DNA of 64,000 nt, from assembly GCA_963457665.1 (NCBI GenBank), contig OY735207.1:42676007-42740006 (forward strand), given 5' to 3'. A model generated the notes under the pieces. That model ran no database searches, was not told where the DNA came from, and saw only the letters and a program-made list of their open reading frames with translations. This DNA comes from Thysanoteuthis rhombus. Lineage: Eukaryota > Mollusca > Cephalopoda > Oegopsida > Thysanoteuthidae. A program made the position numbers and the translations under genes. Of the stretch, positions 22,664 through 35,347 are shown piece by piece; the stretch's first letter is position 1; every line of letters begins with the position of its first letter.

Positions 22664-22794
22664 TGTTTGGACAGAAGATCAAATCCATCCTTCATTCAAC
22701 CCTCTTGGTGCCTTGTTATTGTTTTAAACAGTAGCATCAGTTGCAACAATATCATCTTTACTCTGTTTTTTATGAGATGGAGCATTGCAAACCA

Positions 22795-23165
22795 TCCTTC
22801 TTCTTCTTCTTCTTTTTCTTCTTCTTCTTCTTTTTCTTTTTCTTCTTCTTCTTCTTCGTCTTCTTCTTCTTCTTCCCCTTCTTCTTCTCCATCATTTTCT
22901 TCTTCTTCATCTTCTTCTCCATCATCATCTTCTTCTTCTTGTTTTTGTTCTTCTTCTTCTTCTTCTTCGTCATCATCATCATCTTCTTCTTCATCTTCTT
23001 CATCATCATCTTCTTCTTTATCATCATCTTCATCTTCATCGTCATCTTCTTGTTCTTCTTGTTCTTGGTTTTGTTCTTCTCGTTCTTCTTCATCATCATC
23101 ATCTTCTTCTTCTTCTTCTTTTTCTTCTTTTTTTTTCTTCTTCCTCTTCTTCTTCTTCTTCTTCT
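22795..23165. repeat. long imperfect (TTC)n / (GAA)n tract with (ATC) interruptions
   Basis: About 370 bp of TTC repeats interspersed with ATC. All frames are open (poly-F, poly-S, poly-L or poly-K), which is an artefact. It directly abuts the 3' repeat units of a LINE at 23166 and may be that element's expanded tail. Confidence 0.95.
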
Positions 23166-23400
23166 CGCACCAGTTGCCTGGTGGTCACCACTAGGGACTG
23201 TGTGACAGCAATTCTCCTCATGTTTCCAGCCTTCCTCTTCACAGTGGTGTTGATTACGGTTTGACACCAGTTGCCTGGTGGTTATCTCTATACGCTGAGT
23301 GATAGAAAGTCTCCTCAGGTCTCCAGCCCTCCTCTCATATCGTCTTCGTCTGTATTAGCAGCGCTGTGATTTCTGACGCCTTCACCATGTCTTTTTCTTG
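23166..23400 (-). mobile_element. 3' repeat units of the 'GALG' LINE family
   Basis: Two ~97-bp units of the form CACCAGTTGCCTGGTGG...GAGTGACAG...TCTCCTCA..TCTCCAGCCCTCCTC, as in the copies at 38.7-39.3 kb. There they lie downstream of LINE coding sequence on the minus strand and end in (ATT)n. Here the tail side is (TTC)n. Confidence 0.65.
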
Positions 23401-23522
23401 ACTGTTAGGCCATTGCTACCAGTAAGGGGTCGTACATCTCATATTTTCCAGTACCCTACTACTCATCCACCTCATTCTCCTACTCCTCCTCATTATTATA
23501 ATTATTATCATCGTTGTTGTTG

Positions 23523-23523
<1 letters not shown>

Positions 23524-23582
<59 letters not shown>
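23524..23582. repeat. (ATT)n microsatellite
   Basis: About 19 ATT units after a short GTT stretch. It could be another LINE tail, but no body is recognised to its right. Confidence 0.95.
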
Positions 23583-23584
<2 letters not shown>

Positions 23585-24037
23585 TTTTAGGAGTATTTCT
23601 TCCACCTTAAAACATAGTTGCTTTTATAAAAAGATGAAAAAAAATTTTTGGTACAAATTGATAACAAAAATAGTTGACTACGCTTCATTTCATAAAATAG
23701 AATAATACTATCTCTCTTTTATTTTATTTTTTTTAATGAAATGAAGCTTCAAAATTAGATAGTACGTTTTATGCGTGATTGACATGAAATATTAACATAT
23801 ATAAGGATACCGTATACAATTAATCTTCAGGTGAGTAAGAGAGAGAGAGAGAGAGAGGAGGTAGTCTGAGACAGAAAGACAAGGAGAGATCTTTACCCAC
23901 AGAATTTAGATTTTAGCAAAATGCAGTAAATTAAAATCTGAAAATAAGATGAAGATCAAGTAGTACTTATCTGCATCAGACTACAGTTTTGGGTTAGAGT
24001 AGGAATGATTTTCCACACATCAATCACAGTTCGAACT
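23583..24037. other. no gene recognised
   Basis: AT-rich with a short (GA)n at 23838-23858. No other feature. Confidence 0.5.
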
Positions 24038-24652
24038 TTCTGCTCCAAAAAGGAGTAAGAGAAAGTGATAGAAGCTCGCCCAAACTCTTCCCAGTCTGCC
24101 TCAAGATGAACACTACTGGAAACTACACTGGGAAATAAATGAATCAAAATAGATGGCGAATATCTGAACAACCTCAGATTTGCAGACGCCATTGCCCATT
24201 TCGCAGAGAACCTACGTGACCTCCAACTAATGCTTGACGAACTAAATGAAGAGAGCAAGAAAGTTGGTCTACATAAGAAATTCAGCAAGACGAAGATCAT
24301 GTGCAACAATCCCGTCGGAAATAAGAGCATGAAGATCAAAATCGAGGACACAAAACTGGAGAAAGTAGACCACTATATCTACCTAGCACAACGAATCTCC
24401 ATGAGACCCTCAAAAGAAGAAGAAACCAAGCGAAGAATCACCCTACAATGGACATCACGATTCACCACAAGGATCCCCAGAGATCATATGAGCAATCAAT
24501 GCTGGCAGAGTACTAGATGGAGAGACGAGCCAGACAAAATCAGAAAGTACTTGCTGCGCGACGCCCACGATAGAAAATTTTTACGAATCCTGGTGAAGGT
24601 CTATGTCCAACTATGGACGTTAAGAGACTAATGATGATGATGCTGATGATGA
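24038..24652 (+). mobile_element. RTE-clade LINE 3' fragment
   Basis: Plus strand, starting inside the RT. The catalytic box has become FADAIAHFAENLRDLQ (about 24180). Then come LHKKFSKTKIMCNN, KIEDTKLEKVDHYIYLAQR and DAHDRKFLRILVKVYVQLW, with a (TGATGATGATGC) tail at 24631-24652. Between KKEEETKRRITLQW and TSRFTTRIPRDHM a segment found in other copies is missing. Truncated at the 5' side. Confidence 0.9.
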
Positions 24653-24934
24653 TACAGGTATTCACTGCTTTTGAGAAGTTTGCTTAACTTTACTTTTCTG
24701 CGTCTATTGAAAAAGCTAAAATGGCGTTTAGCGTTTGTTTTAAAGCGAAGGGTTTTAGAAGCAGCAGGAACTCTCTTTCTCTACCCCGACACCGTAGACT
24801 CCTCTACCTCACAACTGCCGATGACTCTAACATGACCACTATTGCCGAGTCTGAGAACTCTCGAAAATGTTTCCCTTTCAAGTTATTGGTCATTGCTTCT
24901 TTGCTTTCAGATAGTGAAGGAATGTTGTGTATTA
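24653..24934. other. unassigned spacer between two RTE fragments
   Basis: Part of a 159-aa open frame (24721-25200) whose second half is RTE. The first half (MAFSVCFKAKGFRSSRN...) is unrecognised. Confidence 0.4.
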
Positions 24935-25482
24935 TTGGGGCAAGCCTTCGGCAGAGCAAGCTCAACCCTCAATATGAAGTCAATCCCAATAAAAGAAGAG
25001 TATACAACCAATTCATCCTCCCAATAGTCACTTATGGAGCTGAAAAATCGAACCTAACCAAAAGACAGACTCGCAAACTGAGAAGCATGCAACGTGCTCA
25101 TGGTAGAATCATGCTCAACCTCATATTTGCTCTGGTGGAAGAGAAAATAAATAGATGCTCAACTTCACATGGAGAGCTCACAAGACAGCACAGTATATAA
25201 GGAAGAAAATCAAAGAATCTATTGGAAAACTTTAATGGCAATTAAATTAAAGGCCACATTGCAAGAATGATAGACAACCGATGAACATCACGACTCACAA
25301 CATGGATCCCCAGAGATCACATGAGCAACCGATGCCAACAGAATAAAAGATGAAGAGATGAGGTGGACAAATTTAGAAAATACTGGCTCCGCGACGCCCA
25401 CAATAGAGAATTGTGGCGAATCCTGGGGAAGGTGTATGTCCAACGACGGACGTTAAAAGACTGATGATGATGATGATGATGC
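24935..25482 (+). mobile_element. RTE-clade LINE 3' fragment
   Basis: Plus strand, extreme C-terminal region: NQFILPIVTYGAEKSNLTKR and RKLRSMQRAHGRIMLNL (24999-25130). The 3' UTR-like end GACGGACGTTAAAAGACTG is followed by a (TGATGA)n tail at 25462-25482. A tail-to-head neighbour of the fragment at 24038-24652. Confidence 0.9.
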
Positions 25483-25807
25483 TTGGGGCAATTTGTCTTT
25501 TTTAACATTGTTAATTAGGAATTGTGTCCGTCTCCTTTTGTGTTAACAGTTTTTCTGCGGAAAATATTTTGAGAAAATAACTTTTCTTTCAGTGAAAATA
25601 GTTGACCTGGTTTAGAAACATAAAGGTAAATGAATGTAAGGGAGCCCGTAAACAGACATTGATTCAATCGAAAAAAAATTATCTTCATTCGAATCAGTAA
25701 CTGATCTCCTTTCATGATGTATTCGTGTGCCTCTTGGCAGATTCGATTGAAAATGCTTTGTTTGATCTTTTATTTACACCGCTTGTAAAAAAAAATGGAT
25801 ATTACCA

Positions 25808-25808
<1 letters not shown>
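25483..25808. other. no gene recognised
   Basis: No recognised feature. Confidence 0.5.

Positions 25809-25885
<77 letters not shown>
25809..25885. repeat. (TA)n microsatellite
   Basis: TA repeats with one ACA interruption, and a further short TA run to 25900. Confidence 0.97.
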
Positions 25886-25887
<2 letters not shown>

Positions 25888-25902
25888 TATATATATATTA
25901 CT

Positions 25903-26060
25903 CATGGACCAAAACATTATGACCACTAGTATAATAAGCTATTTTCCTCCATGTGCCCCGAATACAGCTCTTAACCAATCAGGCATGGACCCTTTGGGAT
26001 CTTGTGTTAAGATATTAAGAGCAAGTCCTTGAATTGCGACAAGTTACGTGGTTTTATTAT
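25903..26060. mobile_element. possible DNA-transposon end
   Basis: CATGGACCAAAACATTATGACCACT is a sequence I associate, from memory only, with the ends of a widespread animal DNA transposon. The following CCTCCATGTGCCCCGAATACAG...CATGGACCC also looks like decayed transposon coding. No inverted partner found. Confidence 0.25.
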
Positions 26061-26746
26061 ACAGAGTACACTTGTGAGCCTGACATATCCCATGAGCGCC
26101 CAATGAGACAATTACGCGCATTAATTTTATACAGGTTCCAACAATTCGTAATAAAGAATTCTCTTTGAATCCCAACTATCACGGAGAATAACATATTTTT
26201 TTTCTACCATGAATTGATTCTGTTTAGGTTAAAGATACTGTGAATATAGCCATGATTTTCTCCGTTCGTATTCCTGTAATCACCAGTTTTTCATCGCTTG
26301 TGACTGCCCCCCCCCCACTAAAAAATGACTTTTTTATGTCAGCCGAGAAGAGAAAGACAAATGTTTGAACGCCGACCTATCTTCATAGCTTTTGGAAATT
26401 TTCGTAAAGATAGTAAACGAAGAGCCATAGTCATCTGATTGCACATTATTGAAAAGTGAATGAAATTTTAAAGACCCTTGTAAGATTTCCCTCATTTTGT
26501 GTTAAAAATGGCACACAGCTGCACATTATCGATATTGATTATCTACGAGCTTGTTTTCTGAGAAAACATCATTCTTTATGTCTAAACTTTGTCGAGCAGA
26601 CATGATACATCTATCCCATTTTTAGTATCTTTTTAATACTTAAACAATCATCAGGATATATCGCATCTTCCAGCAACACAACATATTTCTGTGGCTTTTT
26701 ACCACTATAAACTTAATCTATCTATCTATTTATCTATCCTAAACTC
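26061..26746. other. no gene recognised
   Basis: A C8 run near 26309 and otherwise nothing recognised. Confidence 0.5.
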
Positions 26747-26818
26747 TTCTTATACATCTCTCTATCTATTTAAAAGTGTTCGTATCTATTCAGAATGTGT
26801 TGATCTATCCATCCATCC

Positions 26819-26865
<47 letters not shown>

Positions 26866-26930
26866 CAGAAGTGTTCTCATACATCTCTCTATCTATTTAA
26901 GAGTGTTCGTATCTATTCAGAAAGCTGTTT
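26747..26930. repeat. (ATCT)n array flanked by a ~47-bp direct duplication
   Basis: The (ATCT)n array spans 26803-26867. It is flanked by two near-identical copies of TACATCTCTCTATCTATTTAA followed by GTGTTCGTATCTATTCAGAA (26750-26795 and 26878-26922). Confidence 0.9.
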
Positions 26931-28102
26931 TCTCACTTAAGAAATATACATTGTATCAAAGAAGCAGGCGTCGGAATACAAATAGTGACTTATTCTCACT
27001 GTTTCTTTCCTTGACAAGTCTGACGGAAAGCCGGAAAATAACCTGTAGTGCAAAGAATCTCAGAAAAATCTTCAAGAAACTTCACAAGTCTGAAATCCGC
27101 CATTACTGAAACGGAAAGGAGGCTTATCTTTTTCAAAAGTGAATAGGAAGCTGAAAGAAAAAGAAAAGCTACCTCTTCTAGTTTATAGCAAGTTTAGAGA
27201 AGTTAGTTACGTTTTGTCCCCGGCGGAAAAAGAACGGTTGTCTGTTGTCGTCGTCGTCGTCGTCGTCGTCGGTACCGTTGTCTTTTTTTCTTTCTCAATT
27301 GGATAACTTTGTTACTCCTTATTATATTTCAATGAAATTTTGGATATAGGCTTGTGGGGAGGGGGGTTTATCGGGGGCGGTGAGTCATCATCGATGCGAT
27401 TATTTGTTTACATCTTATAAGCAAAAAACATTGTTTTTGTTTATGATTGGAAAGATATTTCGAATCTTGCTGAAATTTGGTTAGATTAGACAGAACTCCA
27501 GGATTAAAAAAAAATGGTGGGTTACTTTTGCATTTTATACGTAAATAACCATACGTCAACATGCAAAAATATTTGGAATTACTCAACTGATTAAAACGAA
27601 AATTGTTATACATATTCATGTGCACCTAATCATTGGAATACATAACGTTTTTAAGAATAAGATGCTTTGAATTGAAAAAAAATAGAGTATCTCAAAATTT
27701 GCAGTCCTAATAAACTCGTCACCAGTCTCGTTGTCCTTTCTTTACAGGTAAATGCAAAGTTTCGTATCAAACGGTCCTGTCAGGGAACTTTGAATAGAAT
27801 CCCTTATGCTATCCCGAAACGTCCCTGCGACCTTTCGTCCCATCTCCGTTCGGAACTATCCATAGATTCGACTGACAACGATCCACGATGCACTTGTAAT
27901 ATACTTTTCATCAACGTGAAAAACGTTATTGTTTCTGGAAAATAAGAGTAGCATGATAACTCCTGCAATTTTGAGATGAGTTGTTACGATTCCGAGGGTT
28001 GTTTTACAGGACAGAGCGTTTGAACCATCTTTTCCAAGTGACAAGCAACGTGTGTGACCATTGAGAAGGTACACAGAGAGCGGGTGACAAACTGAAATAA
28101 AG

Positions 28103-28107
<5 letters not shown>
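26931..28107. other. no gene recognised; (GTC)n at 27246-27271
   Basis: A short (GTC)n microsatellite lies at 27246-27271. Otherwise nothing recognised. Confidence 0.5.

Positions 28108-28161
<54 letters not shown>
28108..28161. repeat. (GA)n microsatellite
   Basis: Uninterrupted GA repeats followed by a G run. Confidence 0.97.
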
Positions 28162-28166
<5 letters not shown>

Positions 28167-29734
28167 AGAAAGGGGTGGGCTGTATAAATCTGGACGATAG
28201 AAAAACCCCCGAATGAGAGTTTCCGATTAGCTGGTCATCTACAGTGAGCTCCGTCCAAGCGCTGAAAGCGATGTCGTAGTGGTCACGTACACACACGCAA
28301 GACTGACCTAACTTTCTCTACCTACAACAACTCTTTCTCGCCTCAGCAACAATTCGTGTTTTGAAATAAGACGCACTTGGTTTGCCACTGAGGATGAAAC
28401 AGACTTGAAATGTTTCGTTGTTTTTTTTTTCTGCGTGGGAATACATGGAAATGATAACTACGGTTCAAAAGGTTTTTGTTTGTTTTGTTTTTTTCTTGGC
28501 AATATCTAAACCCCCAGAGAAGTTATTCACCGGAAGTTTTCAACGATCATGACGCTTTCCTCACAGAAAACATCACCTGCCAATCCCCAACCAGATGTTT
28601 TGGAGCGACTCCAGCCTTTTGACACACCATCAATACACCCCTAGAATATATACTCCCAAGAACACAACAGTTGATCAAGTATTGATCTTATTCATTTTTT
28701 TACGCTTTCATTGTTAACATGACATTTCAGCCACTCTACATGCGTACTCGGGTGTACAATTCGTACGGAATTAACGCAGGTTTTCTTTTTCGGGTAGTAA
28801 GAATAGATAGATGGTATCTTTTATGCTTATACCTAAAGAGGGCCGTAGAATGACTTGATCAAAACGTTGAGGTAACGACAATTTATCAAAAATGAAGACG
28901 AAAGATGGAACGAGACAAAACTTTCTTATTGAATGTGTAAATACACTCAACGCTAGTAAAATAAAAATAAAGGGAGGATGTGAGGTATTCGAAAGAGCGA
29001 AGATGAAGATTCTGATCTGAATAATTCACGGAAGCGCTTAAAAATATTAGGGTTGTTTCGTTTTTTTTTTTATTAATCTCTACTTAGTCTGATACATCGG
29101 CCTCAAAGTTGCTGGCAGCATGTACTGTTCTTAAGTCGTACGCCATTGAACAAAATCGACGATGTTTAACTCAAGTGACCTGACCGTACGCCCCATAAAA
29201 TGTTGGGAGTAGAGAAAAATAACTGATCGGATGACAGGTTCAAATGAAAATGTATCTATCTTTTTTTTTTTTTTTAATGTTCTGCTAATCTTGCTTGTAA
29301 GCTCTATTATCAGTCTTATAAAAAATTTCTTTTTTTTTTCTTTTTTGTTGTTCATTCAGATATTGGACTTCTTTTCTTATATAATTTCACGGTCAATAGA
29401 AAAGTTCGCAATTTTTTTCTTGTTTTTGTATCGGATAGAGACCAACGGCGATACACGCGAAATACAATAAGCGGCACACGGGAAATAACAAAAGCTTATT
29501 GCTTGCTTATTTGGTAGCAAATGGCTCTGTGCAAATATCTTTGTAGTAAATAGATGCGCTCTAAAGATGTGAAAATGAACGATCATTGCAGCGTCGATTT
29601 AATAAAAGACGCAAAATAAGAGCTTAAGGAACGAAAGGGTTGGAGAGTGCAAAGGTCAAGAGAAAACGAAAGAAATATATTGAGAAAATCTTTATGAAAA
29701 TCGCAGTACGATTAGGCATACAAACAGGCACGTG
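28162..29734. other. no gene recognised
   Basis: Poly-T runs near 28420, 29058 and 29260. No recognised coding or repeat family. Confidence 0.5.
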
Positions 29735-29801
<67 letters not shown>

Positions 29802-29914
29802 CGTATACTTGTTAATGTATGTGATCATAGATAAAATACTTATGGAGAATCACGCATACACATGCACAGACAAATAAACATATGGATAAACTCAAACACA
29901 CACACATACTCACC

Positions 29915-29976
<62 letters not shown>
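29735..29976. repeat. compound (CA)n/(TA)n microsatellites
   Basis: CA then TA at 29735-29801, short CA near 29896, then a long TA block at 29917-29976. Confidence 0.95.
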
Positions 29977-29977
<1 letters not shown>

Positions 29978-30080
29978 TTGAATAAACATAGACATACTTA
30001 TGCACATTTTATACGTGAATAGACATAGCCTCGATTATGTTTCATTTTAGAAATAGGTGTAAAGTATAAATATGATGGTA

Positions 30081-30240
<160 letters not shown>

Positions 30241-31482
30241 TAAACAAAATTAAAAGGTCATGTTGTAAATTATACTACATAGCTTCTTAAAATAGGGGTC
30301 GCCAACCTTCTGTTGAGTCCAGTCTAGATTATTCAGAATGCCACAAATATTTGGATATATATTTTTTCGCAGCGGATTACTATGCAGGAACTGCTGTGTA
30401 ATCTACAATGTTATTGACCACAAAAAAAACAAAAAAAAACTTTGGACATACAGGGGATCATCATAGCATTGTAACGAATCCTTATTTGATTGGATCAGAG
30501 AAAAACAGTGTCGCCCATTAAATTATCAATTAGCGAAATCGTCAAATCCCCAGAGAAATGCATTGTATGATTCCCCCCTTAACTGGAGCCTTTTTTATTG
30601 CCTCGTTATCTCTAAATGTGAAGGCTGTCGGTAGGAATACGCTCTCTTCTCTTGTTAACAGACTGCGGTTCGTTTAATCGCGTGTAGTAACCGGGAATTT
30701 ATATCTGCCAAACTAATAATTGTCTGTTAGCCGAATTATGGTCAGCTGCGTGTCATGGAAGAATATATTATCTTTATTGTATAGCCTGTTGTTTATCAAA
30801 AGATACCATTTTCATTAATTATACTTATTGTCCTAATGTTCCTTTGACTGTCGTCTGATTTCTTAAATGGTTATTGTCTGAGAATTTGACCCCCGGACCC
30901 GTTATTTTTTAATGTTGCGTGGGTCGTTTATTGATGGAAAAAGCGGGGTGTCTCTGTCAAAGCAATCAGCACCCGGCACTCCTCTCTGGTATTTCGATTT
31001 ATATTGTTTTCAGACAGAATCTAGAAGAAGAAGAAAAATGAAAAAAAGCACGGATTTTATGTGCACCTGATATAAATAGATATAAATGCATACATATTAA
31101 AGAAGAAATCTGTGAAGACTTCAGGTTGAGACCAGAAGTATATACACCTACATTTGCCAAGAAGTATTGATCATTTTCCCTTTAAAACCATGAATAAAAG
31201 GTGATGAGTTAAATTTTGGAATAAGAACCCAGAGTCATTCGAATGGAAAGTTTGTTTGATATGTAAAGATATTTAAGCTTCCTCAAAGGCACCCGTGCCG
31301 TTGAATAAGTCTATTGGAGAGAATTACGCGTAAAAATATTGGCCTATAAGAGAAAATTGAATATATTTTTTCTATTCAAAGAGAGAATATACATCCTTTG
31401 CTCGAAAGATGGGATGAAATTCCAATAGAAAAAGTTGCAGCAAGAAACTATCCAAGTTTATTTCTAAAGAAAACTTACCTGA
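30241..31482. other. no gene recognised
   Basis: No recognised feature. It may include the body of the repeat ending at 30211. Confidence 0.5.
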
Positions 31483-32030
31483 TTTGGGATTGACCATTAT
31501 AGATCACCTTAGGTTACCACTAACTAATACATGTTGATCCCATGCTCAAATTTCCCTTGTGCACAAATTTGCAGCCTTCGGGGAGCAATCGTCTCCATTA
31601 GATTTGAAAACGCCAAAAGTAAACTGACCCCCAACTTGAACTTTAGAAGACACCAGGGTTCATACCACCTATCTGATGTTCCTCCTGGGGTCAAATTACC
31701 CTTATTCCTTCTACACAAATGTGGAGTCTTTAGTGCGCAGTTATCGGCATTGGATTTGACCTGACAGCATCAAAATTAATCTCACCTTAAATTGACCTTT
31801 AAAGATCATCATAGATCAGTGCCACCCACCTTATGTCCATCATGTGGTCAAGTTTTCCGCGGAACAAATTTTCAGCTTTTAAGGTGCAGCGTCTCCGTTA
31901 GATTAGGGAATGCCAAAATTAGCCTGACCCCAAATTGATCCGTGAAGGTCGTCAGAGACAATCGTCACCTATCTTATGATAGTCTTTGAGTCAAGTTACA
32001 CTTATACACAAGTTTTTAGTCAGTAGGATG
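31483..32030 (+). repeat. degenerate ~150-bp tandem satellite, about 3.6 units
   Basis: Units start near 31483, 31633, 31786 and 31932 (spacings about 150, 153 and 147). Each contains an AAATTGACC-like start, a GGTCAAGTT(A/T)CCCTT-like middle, a CACAAATTTGCAG-like stretch and a TTAGATTTGA-like end leading to CCAAAATTAACCTGACCCC. Divergence between units is substantial. Confidence 0.75.
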
Positions 32031-32376
32031 CAATGGGAATATCAATTGTAATATATCATCAGCTGGCAGTGATCAACTGCTGTGAAAAGGCCTTTCCCAT
32101 CTCCTTCCTTGGCGAGCGTGATTGCACTATTCTCTGCTATGTCTTACCAGCGAAGTGTCAGGTCTTTTTCTACTTTGTTTACTGTCCCATGAGCACCAAT
32201 CAGTCAGCATTTTGTTTCAACTACCCTATCCATCTCAATTTGTCGTTGAATTACTCGTAAGATATTCTGTGCCCTGGTCTTCTCTTGGTTGCAGGTTGAT
32301 CTTTTTCCAACGCTGAGAGTTATTCTCAACATTGCTATTTCCGTTACTCTCAGAGCAATTCTGAAACGTGAAATAT

Positions 32377-32378
<2 letters not shown>
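32031..32378. other. no gene recognised
   Basis: No recognised feature. Confidence 0.5.
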
Positions 32379-32417
<39 letters not shown>

Positions 32418-32429
32418 AATGTGTGAAAT

Positions 32430-32465
<36 letters not shown>

Positions 32466-32479
32466 ATTTCACACATTTA
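32379..32479. repeat. (CA)n-(TA)n followed by a perfect 64-bp palindrome
   Basis: (CA)n at 32379-32396 is followed by TA repeats. From 32416 to 32479 the sequence is a perfect inverted repeat with no spacer: TAAATGTGTGAAATGTGA at 32416-32433, TA repeats, and TCACATTTCACACATTTA at 32462-32479. Confidence 0.95.
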
Positions 32480-32952
32480 CATACCTCTATGAATTTATAC
32501 ACGTACGCATTATATTTGTTCGATTCATTAGTAACCAGTATAGTCTTGTGTGCAATGTTATAAAAAGAAGTTTGTTCAAATCCCCATCGGTTAATAAATC
32601 ATAAGTGTTTGCCAAAAAGCGATAACTTTTCTTTTTTCCGACAAAATCATGGCTGGAATGCACATTCGATATTGTTCAATCTTCATGTTTGACCTGGGAA
32701 AAAAGTACGGCGAAAAGTCGACAATATATCATTAAATTTGTGGTAATGATGCAATAGGTTCAAGAATGTTTGGGGAATGGTTAACAAAGTTTTTAAATGG
32801 AGATTCTAGCTAAAGGAAAAAGAACTGTCTGAAATATTAAAGAACATGAACACAGATTAATTAAACAGACACTGATTCACGAAATTTGTGATTTCATGAA
32901 ATTATTCAATGCCAACGGGTTTCACAAAATCATTTCTTTTACAATCTTACAG

Positions 32953-32954
<2 letters not shown>
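32480..32954. other. no gene recognised
   Basis: No recognised feature. Confidence 0.5.

Positions 32955-33028
<74 letters not shown>
32955..33028. repeat. (TA)n microsatellite leading into TG/CG
   Basis: Long TA array followed by GTGTGTGCGCGCG. Confidence 0.97.
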
Positions 33029-33032
<4 letters not shown>

Positions 33033-33854
33033 GTGTGCGCGCGCGTATGATGGAATATATCTTAAATATCTTCACCTACACTTGCATATAACATTTGATG
33101 AGAAGGTGTGAATTTTCATTCAACGTAAGGATGTATCAAACAATGGTCACCCAAAGGCTATAAAACAACAGGAAGGAGAGAAAGTGGTGCATGAGGAAAA
33201 CTTGATAGGAAAACCCTGGAAAAAGGCGAGAAGATGAAGGGAAGATATAAAGAAACGTAAGGAAGACTTGTTTTTACGGAATCGATTTAAGATATTTGTT
33301 CATATTATCATTTACAAGATAAAGGCAACGAAAAGAAATGATGTATCGTTCAGCCATTGTCTATAAGAATGTAAAGTTTTACAAAGTGCACACAGATATA
33401 ACCTCATTCACACCTCTCCCTATCTCTGTCTTCCACGATCTCGTATTGTTCCTCTCTACACATACATACGTTCATACACATATATGATCAGTATTGGATA
33501 CGATATAAATCATTCCGACTACGTGGACAGCAAAATTTCTTGTTAAAAACCAAACAATTTATTGCATCTCCGTATTTCGTCGTGTCACCAACTTCGTCGG
33601 AACTAGGTAACACGAAGGAACAAGTTAATACAATACGTTGTTTTATTTGTATCAACGCATTAGTTTTCTGTATTGTGTTTTGATACAATACATTGTGTGC
33701 CAAATTATTATGTAAAAGGGTTATATAGTTTAGTTTCCGATAAGAAAGATAAAGACATTCTGTGCACTAGTAAACAAACAGTAATCATTTCTGTTATAGC
33801 CTAGCATATTCAGAATACGAAATTATTTGGTAAGCACTACATAGTTAGAACAAG
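33029..33854. other. no gene recognised
   Basis: Probably includes the 5' non-coding end of the Tc3-like element, but no terminal inverted repeat could be paired. Confidence 0.5.
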
Positions 33855-34775
33855 ATGAGTCGTAAACGAGATTTTTTGTAGGCTGAGAAGATTTTTATCA
33901 TTGCACATCTTGGAGAAAGGTAGTATAACACTCGAAATAGCAGAAATACCTAACATTGGCCATCGAACAGTGAAGGAATACACCGAGGGCTTTGTTGCAT
34001 TGTGTAGAAGATCAGATAAGGGCAGGTCCAGGATAAGAACATTGCGGGAAGTGTCTCGAATTAGGTGTGTACTTGGGAAAAAAGCCATGCGTAGCAAATA
34101 TATATATTCAAGGAGGTTGATTAAGGTAACGTGTCCAAATTATCTAGATACCGAATTCTCGGCAACATTGCAAAATGTGTCAATCGCCTTTGAAGCTCAG
34201 AAACAAGGTGTAGCGTCTGGAAAGGGCTAGAAGTATTTGAAATATTTGACTCCAATGTTGTTATTTTCATTGACGATTGCCGAGCTAACCTTGATGGATC
34301 GGATGGATGGAATGCAGGTCAAGTTGCAGAGGGGTAGCAGAGTGCCGTACGACTAAGGCATCAATACGCTAGCAGATGAGCTATGTTTCGTGTTGGAATT
34401 GAAGGAGACAGCTGGTTGAGCCTTACTTCGTGCTAGATTCTGTAAAAATGACTTCCCCGGGTTATCTTGAGTTTAAGAATGACAATTGTCCGCGTTGATT
34501 TAAGAACAATTCTCTCTGCTCATGAACGGATTTTATGTTCATGCAATACAACGCACCTTTGCATAGTACGCATGCAACTGTAAACTATCTGACTGAAATA
34601 TCTGATTGGCTGTCATTTTCTCGAGATTTCAACCCAATTGAAAATTCCTGGTGTACCCTCAAGATGAAACTGACGAGTGCAGAAGCTATTACAGCCGATG
34701 AAATTTAAAATTTGACGAAGTCAATGGATGTTCGACTAATATCCGTGTTTCATGGACAAGGATCTTACATTTAAA
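33855..34775 (+). pseudogene. Tc3-like (Tc1/mariner) transposase, decayed
   Basis: The frame opens with MSRKRDF, a stop, then AEKIFIIAHLEKGSITLEIA and HRTVKEYTEGFVALCRRSDK, the paired helix-turn-helix DNA-binding region of Tc3-type transposases. RIRTLREVSRIRCVLGKKAM follows. Further on come the first catalytic-acid region as VVIFIDDCRANLDGSDGWNA (about 34260) and FNPIENSW near 34636, which marks the region of the third acid, with the terminal HGQGSYI just before a stop. Several frameshifts and stops break it, so it is inactive. The length (about 920 bp) fits a whole ~330-aa transposase. Confidence 0.88.
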
Positions 34776-35228
<453 letters not shown>

Positions 35229-35347
35229 GATGAGATAGATATATATTCCAACAGAATTGTATGTGTTATATTATTTGAAACTCTAAACGAAGGCAAATGA
35301 CTCATGATTGGTGTGACAACAGGAAGTCATTTTAGATAGTTTCAAAT

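Noticed and set aside
22667-23267. Long open frames (up to 175 aa) of S-, F-, L- or K-rich protein
   Set aside because: They run through the (TTC)n tract in every frame on both strands, so openness is a composition effect.
24721-25200. 159-aa frame as an intact protein
   Set aside because: The second half is clearly the RTE LINE C-terminal region and the first half is unrelated spacer, so the frame is a chance junction.
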